DNA of 9,352 nt from an uncultured Selenomonadales bacterium (GCA_946547205.1 CAMNPA010000025.1:1-9352), one strand, 5' to 3'; shown: positions 1 through 7,049, numbered from the stretch's first letter. Translations and numbers: made by a program. Notes: a model not told the origin generated them from the letters alone.

Positions 1-1631
1 GCGAACGCGGCGTCGATATAATTTTCGGCTATCCCGGCGGAATGATTTTGCCGCTCTACGATGCTCTTGTCGATGAAAAAGAGATTAAACAAATTCTCGT
101 GACGCACGAACAAAACGCGGCTCATGCGGCTGACGGTTATGCGCGGGCGACGGGCAAAGTCGGCGTGTGCATGGCGACATCGGGACCCGGTGCGACGAAT
201 TTGGTTACGGGTATCGCGACGGCGTTCATGGATTCAATTCCGCTCGTTGCAATTACCGGGCAAGTCGACACGAAACTTTTGGGGCGCGACGCATTTCAAG
301 AGACGGACATTCTCGATATTACAATGCCCGTGACGAAACACAACTTCAAGGTTAAAGAGCCGAGATTTTTGGTTCCGACGATTCGACAGGCATTTGAAAT
401 TGCGTTGAGCGGTCGACGCGGCCCGGTGCTCGTTGACGTGCCCAGAGATATTTTTTTCGCTGAAGTCGATTGGCGTTCGCAAGAAGTCAAAGAAAAAATT
501 TCCAGTCAACCCGATGCGGACTTCATCATCTGCGCGGCAGAAGCGGCTGAAGAAATTGCCAAAGCTGAACGTCCCGTTGTGATTGTCGGCGGCGGAGCAA
601 TATCGGCGGGCGCGTCCGAAGAGATTATCAAGTTCATTGAGAAATTTAATTTGCCGGTCGTGAGCACGTTGATGGGCATTGGAGCTGTTCCGCGTTCTCA
701 TCCGCAGAATTTAGGTTTCGCGGGAATGCACGGCAAAAAGGCGGCTAATCATGCAATCGCGGCGGCTGATTTGATTATCGCGGTCGGCAGTCGATTCGGC
801 GACAGACAAACAGGCAACGTCGACAAATACACTCGCGCGAAAAAATTTATTCACATCGATATTGATCCTGCGGAGATTGATAAAAATATTGAAGGCAGTC
901 TCGGACTCGCGGGAAATATGCAAGTGATTTTGAAACTTTTGATGCGTCACGAGGCAACTAAACCGCGCGTCGATTGGTGGCGGCAAATTGAAAGTTGGCA
1001 GGAAGAATACGACTACGATTATCAAGTTGACCGATTGACGGTTCCTTGGGCGATGAATCAAATTGCGAAGAAGACGGCGGGGAAAAATTTTGCATACGCG
1101 ACGGACGTCGGGCAGCACCAAATGTGGGCGGCGTTGCATTTGCACGTTGAAGAGCCGAGAACTTGGTTGACTTCGGGCGGACTCGGCACAATGGGCTTCG
1201 GACTTCCTGCGGCTATGGGTGCTCAACTTGCTTACGGGAAAAATCGGCGTGTGATTTGTGTCAGCGGTGACGGCGGAATTAAAATGACGGGCAACGAATA
1301 TTACACAATCGCGCGGCTGAAACTTCCGATTATCTCGCTGATTGTCAACAACACGAGCCTCGGCATGATTCGCCAACTGCAGAAAGTTTTTTACAAGGAA
1401 CGCTACATTGCCTGCGAATTCGATTATCAAATGGATTATGTTGCTTATGCGCAGAGTTTCGGCATAACGGCGGAGTCTGTCTCGACGCAGGAAGAATTTG
1501 CTCACGCGCTGTCAAAAGCTCTCGACGATACAGAAAATCCTCGCGTCATTGTGTTGAACGTGTGGCGCAGTTTCGTTGAGCCGATGACCAAAGCCGGCGC
1601 GAATGTCAATGAGTTTGTCGAATTCAAATGA
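1..1631 (+). CDS. ilvB: acetolactate synthase large subunit (5' partial)
   Basis: Thiamine diphosphate enzyme that condenses two pyruvates to 2-acetolactate, or pyruvate with 2-oxobutyrate, as the first common step of valine, leucine and isoleucine synthesis in the cytoplasm. The reading frame is open from base 3, and the sequence before the first ATG (FGYPGG at about 24-41) already matches the family, so the true start lies upstream. About 15 residues seem to be missing. The three domains are recognisable. The N-terminal Pyr domain has the cofactor-activating glutamate in THEQNAAHAADGYAR (Glu codon 108-110) and SGPGATN. A central domain follows. The C-terminal PP domain carries the Mg/ThDP motif beginning GDGG at 1266 and ending NN at 1347-1352. 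The usual C-terminal region is present and ends EFVEFK at TGA 1629-1631. No ilvN regulatory subunit follows; a restriction-modification gene does. Other ThDP enzymes such as catabolic AlsS are possible but fit less well. Confidence 0.96.
   Translation, partial: ERGVDIIFGYPGGMILPLYDALVDEKEIKQILVTHEQNAAHAADGYARATGKVGVCMATSGPGATNLVTGIATAFMDSIPLVAITGQVDTKLLGRDAFQETDILDITMPVTKHNFKVKEPRFLVPTIRQAFEIALSGRRGPVLVDVPRDIFFAEVDWRSQEVKEKISSQPDADFIICAAEAAEEIAKAERPVVIVGGGAISAGASEEIIKFIEKFNLPVVSTLMGIGAVPRSHPQNLGFAGMHGKKAANHAIAAADLIIAVGSRFGDRQTGNVDKYTRAKKFIHIDIDPAEIDKNIEGSLGLAGNMQVILKLLMRHEATKPRVDWWRQIESWQEEYDYDYQVDRLTVPWAMNQIAKKTAGKNFAYATDVGQHQMWAALHLHVEEPRTWLTSGGLGTMGFGLPAAMGAQLAYGKNRRVICVSGDGGIKMTGNEYYTIARLKLPIISLIVNNTSLGMIRQLQKVFYKERYIACEFDYQMDYVAYAQSFGITAESVSTQEEFAHALSKALDDTENPRVIVLNVWRSFVEPMTKAGANVNEFVEFK
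1595..1627 (+). repeat. 33-bp direct repeat, copy 1 (3' end of ilvB)
   Basis: The last 33 bases before the final lysine codon and stop of ilvB are repeated exactly at 1731-1763. The two copies diverge immediately outside these limits: AAATGA follows here and AAGTAG follows in copy 2. In this copy the repeat encodes the end of the ilvB product. Confidence 0.95.
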
Positions 1632-1780
1632 GTTTTGCCCGTGAAAAATTTTTGACAAACTTGATTGCAGTAAACGCTTGCGGCTATCGTAACGTTTCAA
1701 AGCAGACCAGTTGGATGCAACGTCACGTTGCGGCGCGAATGTCAATGAGTTTGTCGAATTCAAGTAGGAACATTGTATGA
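1628..1780 (+). other. ilvB/RM gap with possible 50-codon ORF
   Basis: The gap between ilvB and the restriction gene holds an ORF of 50 codons that starts at ATG 1628, overlapping the ilvB stop as ATGA, and ends at TGA 1778-1780, overlapping the next gene's ATG as ATGA. Its product would begin MSFAREKFLTN and has no family I recognise. Its last third is an out-of-frame reading of the 33-bp repeat, and there is no convincing ribosome binding site, so translation would depend on coupling to ilvB. A TTGACA hexamer at 1652-1657 has no good -10 at the right distance. A weak pair, TTGATT 1661-1666 and TATCGT 1685-1690 (18-base spacer), is the best promoter candidate but is poor. The region may be a decayed remnant rather than a gene. 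Confidence 0.25.
1731..1763 (+). repeat. 33-bp direct repeat, copy 2 (upstream of RM gene)
   Basis: Exact second copy of 1595-1627, offset by 136 bp. It lies just upstream of the restriction-modification gene, and the TAG that follows it (1765-1767) overlaps the AGGAA ribosome binding site at 1766-1770. A perfect palindrome of six-base arms around one base (1718-1730) abuts its left edge. It looks like a duplicated ilvB 3' end left by an insertion or recombination event, but no integrase or transposase is present. Confidence 0.95.
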
Positions 1781-4700
1781 ATAAAATTGCTACCATTCCC
1801 GACGGCAAGATTCGCGACTATGTTGACGGGAAATTTCGCAACGACACTGCCGAGGAATATGTTCGCCAGACGATTGAGCGGCGGCTTGTCGACGAGCACA
1901 GGTATCCGCCGAATCAAATTGCCGTCGAATTCACTTTGCAGAACGGCTCCAAACGTCCCCGCGCAGATATTGTTGTCTTCGATAAAAATGCCGAGCGCGT
2001 TCAGTCGACGGTTAAAATTATCGTCGAGTGCAAGCAGTCAAAGATAAAACCTTCCGCCGCCAAAGACGGTATCGCGCAACTTCAATCGTACATGAGCCTT
2101 TGTATCAATTGCGAATGGGGCATGTGGACGAACGGCATCCAGCGATTCGTTTTTCACAAGGTCGAGGATTCATCGACGGGCAAAAGATTTTTTGAGGAAT
2201 ATAACGACATTCCGTCCGCGGAAGGAAATATCGCCGAGATTGATCGTCCGACGCGCACGAGTTTAAAAAATGCCGTCGACGATAATTTGTTGTTCGTGTT
2301 CAGGACGTGCCACGATTACATTTACGGCAACGACGGGCTTCACAAGGACAAGGCGTTTTTCGAGTTCCTCAAGATTATTTTCTGCAAGATTGAAGACGAA
2401 AAAAATATGCCGCACAAGCCGGAGTTCTATGCCACGTCGCTTGAACGCAAAAATCCCGACGGTCAGCTTGTCGTCAAAAATCGCATTGAAAAAATTTTCA
2501 GCCGCGTCAAATCTCGTTACTCTCAAATCTTCAACAACGCCGACTCTCTTGACTTGACGCCGCGAAGTCTTGCTCGTGTCGTCAGCGAATTGCAAAAGTA
2601 CAGCCTGCTCAACACGAACATTGACATCAAAGGCAAAGCTTACGAAGAAATTGTCGGTGCGAATCTGCGCGGAGACAGAGGCGAATTTTTCACGCCGCGC
2701 AACGTGATGAAAATGGTCGTCGATATGATTGCGCCTCAAGTTGACGAAAAAATTTTGGACAGCTCTTGCGGCACTGGCGGCTTTCCCGTCATTGCGATGA
2801 CTTACGTTATGGACGCGTTGGAAAAAATTTTCACCGAAGAATTTCAAACTTCCCGCGCATATTGGAACGAAGACATTCGCAGACAATTCCAAAGTCAAAT
2901 CGCCGAACTCGCGGGCAGAAATTTTTTCGGCTTCGATTTAAATCCCGACCTCGTCAAGGCGGCTAAAATGAACATGGTCATGAACAACGACGGCAGCGGA
3001 AATATTTGGCAGGCGAATTCACTTCTGCCGCCGCACGAATGGAGCGATGACTTCAAACGCGGGCTTGCAAAAATTTTCAACACGACGCCCGAAAATTTTC
3101 GCAACGCCAATTCAATCGCGCTGTTCGATGTTATCGTGACCAATCCGCCTTTCGGCAGTAAAATTCCGATTGACGACGAACACATCTTGCGACAATTTGA
3201 ACTCGCGCACATTTGGACGTTTGACGGCGAAAATTGGACTGTGACTGACGAATTGCGCAAATCTGTCCCGCCCGAAATTTTGTTCGTCGAACGCTGTACG
3301 CAACTTTTAAAGCCCGGCGGTCGCATGGGAATTGTTCTGCCCGATTCGATTCTCGGTTCGCCCGGACTCGGCTACATTCGCACGTGGCTCATCCGCAACC
3401 ACAAAATTTTGGCAAGCATTGATTTGCACGCCGATACTTTTCAGCCGCACAACGGCACGCAGACTTCCGTATTGATTCTGCAGAAAAAATCGCCCGAAGA
3501 AATTTTGTCGGAAGAACGTAACGGCATTACAGACTACGAAATTTTTATGGCGCAGGTTGAAAAAGTCGGGCACGACAAACGCGGCAATGCCACTTTCAAA
3601 CGCGACGCCGACGGCAGAGAAATTCTTATCGACGGCGAAAAAATTATCGACGACGAGACTTTTGAAGTCGCCAAAGCTTATCACGCGTGGAAAAAAAAAA
3701 TTCACTTCGACACGACGATTAAATTCTGCGCAGTAAAACTTTCCGACGTTCAAGCTCGCGGCGGACGTTTGGAAGCAAGTTTTTTTGACGCCGACGCACT
3801 CAACGCTCGACAAGCCGTCATAAAAAATTCCGTCACGTTCAGCGATTTAGCAACAGCTCATTACGTGAATCGATTCAAGCGCGTTTATTGCAAAAAAAAT
3901 TTCGGCGAGCCGTTCTATCTGCCGTCACAGATAACCGACGTTCACCCGCAAGCCGACAAATTTATTTCGCGAGAAAGCCCTTGCAATTTTGATGAGCTTC
4001 GAGTTCATGACGGGCAAGTTTTGTTGACGCGTTCGGGAACAATCGGTTCCGTTGCTTACGTTTCAAAAACTTTGGCGGAAAAAATTTTGTCCGACGACGT
4101 GATTCGCATTGACGCGAAAAATTTTTTCGACGCGGGATATATTTACGCTTACTTGAAAAGTTCTGTCGGGCAACGAATTCTTTTGACAAACAGCTATGGC
4201 GCGGTGATTGAGCACATTGAGCCGGAGCACCTTGAAAAAATTCCCGTGCCCGATGCGCCCGAAACTCTCAAGCGACAAATTCACGAGCTGATTGTAAAAT
4301 CGTATGAACTGCGCGACGAATCGAACGCACTGCTTGACGAGGCAGAACAAATTTTGATTGACGAACTTCATTTGCCGCCGATTGAAGACTTTCAAACGCA
4401 GAAAATTTTTTCCGTCAAGTTGAGCGACCTGCGCGGACGATTGGACGCATCATTTCACGCGCCGATTGTTCAGAGGATTGTCGAGCACTTGAAAGTTCAC
4501 GCCGCAGAAGTCACGACCGTTGCCGACAGCCGAATCAGCCGCGCAGTCATTTTGCCGGGACGTTTCAAACGCGTTTACGTCGACGAAGGACACGGCAGAA
4601 TTTTTATCGGCGGCAAACAAATCGGAGAGCTTGACCCGTCAAACAAAAAATATCTGTCGAACATTCATCACGCCGACAGAATTTCTTCCGAGCTTGAACT

Positions 4701-5082
4701 CCGAGAAAACATGACGCTGATAACCAGGAGTGGCACGATTGGCAAAGTCGCACTCGTTCCAAAGCATTGGCAAGATTGGATTGCGTCCGAACACGTCATA
4801 AGAATCATTCCCGCGAGTGTCGACGTTGCAGGTTATTTGAGCGTGTTCCTTGCGTCGGACTGCGGACAGGAATTGATTAAGCGCAACACTTACGGCGCAG
4901 TCGTCGACGAGATTGACGACAAACAAGTTCGCGACGTTCCTATTCCGTTGCTGAAAAATTTTGCCGCGCAGATGAAAATAAATGCTCTTGCACTTTCGGC
5001 GAACGAAAAACGCTTTGAGGCTTATCGGCTGGAGCAAGAGGCATTGAAACTTTTGAACGATAAAATTCTTGCAGTCTTATGA
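1777..5082 (+). CDS. single-chain restriction-modification enzyme (nuclease-N6 methylase-two TRDs), type IIG/IIB-like
   Basis: A 1101-residue protein expected to bind a bipartite DNA site, methylate adenine using SAM, and cut unmethylated DNA. Residues ~10-120 resemble the HsdR N-terminal nuclease domain, with a PD-(D/E)xK core of Asp64 (in RADIVVF) and Glu84-x-Lys86 (in VECKQSK). A helical linker follows to ~275. Residues ~285-600 form the N6-adenine methyltransferase: GEFFTPR at 302-308, SAM motif DSSCGTGGF at 328-336, FDLNP near 386, and catalytic NPPF at 456-459. Two HsdS-like target-recognition domains follow at ~650-866 and ~877-1095, each opening with VKLSD and containing TRSGTIG (751-757 and 983-989). 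There is no DEAD/helicase motor, so this is not a classical type I HsdR. The arrangement resembles the AloI-type type IIB enzymes. The start is ATG 1777 with AGGAA six bases upstream. Its AAAATTTT-rich sequence matches or exceeds its neighbours, which argues against very recent transfer. No separate methylase or specificity gene adjoins it. The recognition site cannot be predicted. Confidence 0.9.
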   Translation: MNKIATIPDGKIRDYVDGKFRNDTAEEYVRQTIERRLVDEHRYPPNQIAVEFTLQNGSKRPRADIVVFDKNAERVQSTVKIIVECKQSKIKPSAAKDGIAQLQSYMSLCINCEWGMWTNGIQRFVFHKVEDSSTGKRFFEEYNDIPSAEGNIAEIDRPTRTSLKNAVDDNLLFVFRTCHDYIYGNDGLHKDKAFFEFLKIIFCKIEDEKNMPHKPEFYATSLERKNPDGQLVVKNRIEKIFSRVKSRYSQIFNNADSLDLTPRSLARVVSELQKYSLLNTNIDIKGKAYEEIVGANLRGDRGEFFTPRNVMKMVVDMIAPQVDEKILDSSCGTGGFPVIAMTYVMDALEKIFTEEFQTSRAYWNEDIRRQFQSQIAELAGRNFFGFDLNPDLVKAAKMNMVMNNDGSGNIWQANSLLPPHEWSDDFKRGLAKIFNTTPENFRNANSIALFDVIVTNPPFGSKIPIDDEHILRQFELAHIWTFDGENWTVTDELRKSVPPEILFVERCTQLLKPGGRMGIVLPDSILGSPGLGYIRTWLIRNHKILASIDLHADTFQPHNGTQTSVLILQKKSPEEILSEERNGITDYEIFMAQVEKVGHDKRGNATFKRDADGREILIDGEKIIDDETFEVAKAYHAWKKKIHFDTTIKFCAVKLSDVQARGGRLEASFFDADALNARQAVIKNSVTFSDLATAHYVNRFKRVYCKKNFGEPFYLPSQITDVHPQADKFISRESPCNFDELRVHDGQVLLTRSGTIGSVAYVSKTLAEKILSDDVIRIDAKNFFDAGYIYAYLKSSVGQRILLTNSYGAVIEHIEPEHLEKIPVPDAPETLKRQIHELIVKSYELRDESNALLDEAEQILIDELHLPPIEDFQTQKIFSVKLSDLRGRLDASFHAPIVQRIVEHLKVHAAEVTTVADSRISRAVILPGRFKRVYVDEGHGRIFIGGKQIGELDPSNKKYLSNIHHADRISSELELRENMTLITRSGTIGKVALVPKHWQDWIASEHVIRIIPASVDVAGYLSVFLASDCGQELIKRNTYGAVVDEIDDKQVRDVPIPLLKNFAAQMKINALALSANEKRFEAYRLEQEALKLLNDKILAVL

Positions 5083-5097
5083 AATGAGGTTTTGCCA

Positions 5098-6030
5098 ATG
5101 AAAAAATTTTTCGTAACGTTTCTGTTGATGATAACGGTTGCTGTCACGTCGACGGCACGCGCGGCAGAATTTGAGATGGTCGAATATTCGGCGCAGGTTA
5201 AATTGCAGTGGTTGACGGCGGCGGGCGTCCCCGATGCAGAAAATTTTTTGAAACTGCTCAATCGTCCCGTATTCTTCAACGCGGAAAATCTTGACGACTT
5301 CGAGCGAATCAAACTTGTCAACAGCTTGTATCAGGAGCTGAACTATTCCGCCGCGATTGAATATGTTCGCGCGAAAAATTATCGCAACGTGTTTGATTTG
5401 GCGTGCAGTTTATCTCCGCGAGCAATGCATTTGGGCGATGAAGGGCGCAAAGTCGTTGTCGGCGAATTGCAAACCGTTTGTCTTATCGGCGACTGGTGCA
5501 TTGACGAATTCGGCAAGAAAGCCAAGCGCAATGTCAAATACGACGCCTTTTGGTTGCAAGACGCCGCCGGCATGATGAAGAGTGCCGACAAACTCAAGGG
5601 CGAGATTTGCATTATCGAACAGGGCGTTATGATTTATCTTGCCGATGACGTTCGCGCGCAGATGTATGAAAATATTCGTGCCGTTCTCAAAAAACACGGC
5701 GGTTGCTTGATAACGTCGGACTTCTGCCAGAAAAAATATTTCACGGACGTTGCGGCGGCTCTTTACGGCGATTCGGAAGCTCCCACGCTTTATGCAGAGA
5801 CCAAGGCGATGTATGAAAAAGTTTACGACGACAAACTTTCCGATGACGCTTTGCAGGACGAGCAAGAGGCGATTGAATTTTTGGCGGCGCATGGACTTCG
5901 TGCCGAAAAAGTTCCGCTCTTCAAATCTACACCTAAGCTCAACGTCGCAAACAAGCTCACGTCCGCGCAGATTCAACGCATCAATGCCGTTGCCGCGAAA
6001 AATTATCTGTGGGTCATCACCGCTATTTAA
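5098..6030 (+). CDS. methyltransferase-like protein with signal peptide
   Basis: A 310-residue protein. ATG 5098 is chosen because TGAGG (5085-5089) sits eight bases upstream; an in-frame TTG at 5092 is too close to it. The N-terminus looks like a Sec signal peptide: MKK, a hydrophobic stretch (residues 4-18), and an A-R-A cleavage site after residue 22. The rest resembles class I SAM-dependent methyltransferases of the Tcmp/LCMT-like group. A helical N-terminal part has EYSAQVKLQWL and NYSAAIEY. It is followed by a SAM-site-like NVFDLACSLSPR at 97-108, an acidic residue in GELQ at 122-125, and EQGVMIYL at 174-181 before a strand-helix-strand ending in LITSDF. The canonical GxGxG is degenerate. 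SAM is not expected outside the cytoplasm, so either the segment is a membrane anchor, the enzyme no longer methylates, or it does something else. The gap to the restriction gene is 15 bases and to the next gene 12 bases. Substrate unknown. Confidence 0.6.
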   Translation: MKKFFVTFLLMITVAVTSTARAAEFEMVEYSAQVKLQWLTAAGVPDAENFLKLLNRPVFFNAENLDDFERIKLVNSLYQELNYSAAIEYVRAKNYRNVFDLACSLSPRAMHLGDEGRKVVVGELQTVCLIGDWCIDEFGKKAKRNVKYDAFWLQDAAGMMKSADKLKGEICIIEQGVMIYLADDVRAQMYENIRAVLKKHGGCLITSDFCQKKYFTDVAAALYGDSEAPTLYAETKAMYEKVYDDKLSDDALQDEQEAIEFLAAHGLRAEKVPLFKSTPKLNVANKLTSAQIQRINAVAAKNYLWVITAI

Positions 6031-6034
6031 GGAG
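6031..6034 (+). promoter_or_regulatory. GGAG ribosome binding site deciding a TTG start
   Basis: GGAG directly follows the stop codon of the upstream gene and lies eight bases before TTG 6043. The in-frame ATG at 6055 would be 20 bases away, so the TTG is the likelier start. Confidence 0.75.
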
Positions 6035-6042
6035 ACTTTAAC

Positions 6043-6672
6043 TTGGAAAATCCAATGGGCATAGACCGAAATATTTTTGACTACATCGACTCGTTGCGGG
6101 ACGTGGAAACCGTTAAAGCCGTCCGCGACAGTCTCGACGACAGTGCGTTGAAGAAAATTTTCTGGGCGTCGTTCAAAAAATATCTTACCGCGAAATCTGA
6201 TTTGGAAAGGCAAAAAGCTCGGCTCAAGTGTACGGTTATCAATCGCTATTTCGGCGCAAGTATACCTTTGAAAGCGACTATCAAGCCATTCACGACGCCG
6301 CACGCCTTCTACGGAATTTTTATATCGTCTCTCGCGAAAATCGGCAAGGGCTGCACAATTTTTCAACACGTCACAATCGGCAGCAATACGCTCCTCGACA
6401 GCAAAAGTGCCGGTGCTCCGACGATTGGCGACAACGTTTACATTGGCACGGGCGCAAGAATTATCGGTAACGTCAAAGTCGGCAACAACGTCCGAATCGG
6501 AGCAGGTTGCACTGTCACGCGCGATGTTCCCGATAATTGCACCGTCGTTCAAGCCGCGCCGTTTGTCATTCAAAAAAATTCGCCGCAAGACAATCGTTGG
6601 ATTCCAATGACAAAGTGGCGCAAACTCAAAGTCAAGAAAGTCAAACGCTCTCAAAAAATTCAAAGTAAATAA
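6043..6672 (+). CDS. hexapeptide-repeat (left-handed beta-helix) acyltransferase, serine acetyltransferase-like
   Basis: A 209-residue protein. An alpha-helical N-terminal region (~10-65) precedes a left-handed beta-helix from about 82 to 175 built of imperfect hexapeptides such as IGKGCT, IGDNVY, IGTGAR, VGNNVR and IGAGCT. The TIFQHVTIGS segment (105-114) resembles the active-site turn of serine acetyltransferase and of capsule or glycan O-acetyltransferases; His109 or His87 is the likely catalytic base. Such enzymes form trimers that transfer acetyl from acetyl-CoA to a hydroxyl or amino group. The final ~20 residues are very basic (KWRKLKVKKVKRSQK) and might contact nucleic acid, membrane or an anionic partner. 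There is no cysK or other cysteine gene nearby, so a dedicated cysteine-synthesis role is unsupported. It follows the methyltransferase-like gene by 12 bases and probably shares its transcript. The acceptor substrate is unknown. Confidence 0.82.
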   Translation: MENPMGIDRNIFDYIDSLRDVETVKAVRDSLDDSALKKIFWASFKKYLTAKSDLERQKARLKCTVINRYFGASIPLKATIKPFTTPHAFYGIFISSLAKIGKGCTIFQHVTIGSNTLLDSKSAGAPTIGDNVYIGTGARIIGNVKVGNNVRIGAGCTVTRDVPDNCTVVQAAPFVIQKNSPQDNRWIPMTKWRKLKVKKVKRSQKIQSK

Positions 6673-6675
6673 TTC

Positions 6676-6680
6676 GGAGG
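6676..6680 (+). promoter_or_regulatory. GGAGG ribosome binding site deciding a TTG start
   Basis: A full GGAGG nine bases before TTG 6690. No in-frame ATG exists in the N-terminal part that would preserve the conserved metal-ligand histidine at residue 6, so the TTG start is well supported. Confidence 0.8.
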
Positions 6681-6689
6681 CTGATTAAT

Positions 6690-7049
6690 TTGTTTAGATT
6701 TGCGCATAACAATTTGAACGTGCTCGATTTGCAACGGAGCATGAAATTTTATTCGGAAGCTCTGGATTTGCACGAAGTCGGCAGAATTGAAACGGAAGAC
6801 TTCACGATTGTTTATCTCGGCGATTCTTTTGACAGTCATCACAAATTGGAATTGACGTGGCTGAAAGACCGCAAGGAACCTTACGATCTCGGCGACAACG
6901 AATTTCACGTGGCATTCACGACAAAAAATTTCGACGCCGCGCACGCCCGTCATGAGAAGATGAATTGTATCTGCTACGAGAACGAGGCGATGGGAATTTA
7001 CTTTATCACAGACCCGGACGGCTATTGGCTTGAAGTTTTGCCGGAATAA
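6690..7049 (+). CDS. glyoxalase I-like VOC family protein
   Basis: A 119-residue vicinal-oxygen-chelate protein. It aligns by eye with E. coli lactoylglutathione lyase GloA across its length: the N-terminal LDLQRSMKFYSEAL helix, a KLELTW strand, EFHVAF, and the closing DPDGYWLEVLPE. The four metal ligands of glyoxalase I are all in place: His6, Glu54, His73 and Glu115. The length is slightly shorter than E. coli GloA. The expected reaction is isomerisation of the hemithioacetal of methylglyoxal and a thiol, detoxifying methylglyoxal in the cytoplasm. If the host lacks glutathione, another thiol or another VOC reaction would apply. It starts at TTG with a GGAGG site, 17 bases after the acyltransferase stop. 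It is likely the end of a transcript, since a 91-base gap with a hairpin follows. Confidence 0.85.
   Translation: MFRFAHNNLNVLDLQRSMKFYSEALDLHEVGRIETEDFTIVYLGDSFDSHHKLELTWLKDRKEPYDLGDNEFHVAFTTKNFDAAHARHEKMNCICYENEAMGIYFITDPDGYWLEVLPE

Noticed and set aside
711..1505. 264-codon antisense ORF inside ilvB
   Set aside because: It lies wholly opposite well-conserved ilvB sequence, its product resembles no family and there is no initiation signal.
1652..1690. Promoter for the RM gene at the TTGACA hexamer
   Set aside because: No acceptable -10 hexamer at 16-18 bases. The alternative TTGATT/TATCGT pair is weak, so no promoter is called.
1777..5082. Classical type I restriction system
   Set aside because: The HsdR-like part is only the N-terminal nuclease domain; no Walker or DEAD-box helicase motifs are present, and all activities lie in one chain.
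5092..5097. TTG 5092 as start of the signal-peptide gene
   Set aside because: Only two bases separate it from the TGAGG site. ATG 5098 has ideal spacing and begins a normal signal peptide (MKK).
5410..6663. 417-codon antisense ORF opposite the methyltransferase-like and acyltransferase genes
   Set aside because: It covers two + strand genes with clear ribosome binding sites and recognisable motifs. Its translation shows no domain, and long antisense frames are common here because of codon bias.
6043..6672. cysE (true serine acetyltransferase)
   Set aside because: The beta-helix fold fits, but the typical CysE N-terminal domain and a cysteine-synthesis context are not seen, so only the broad family is claimed.
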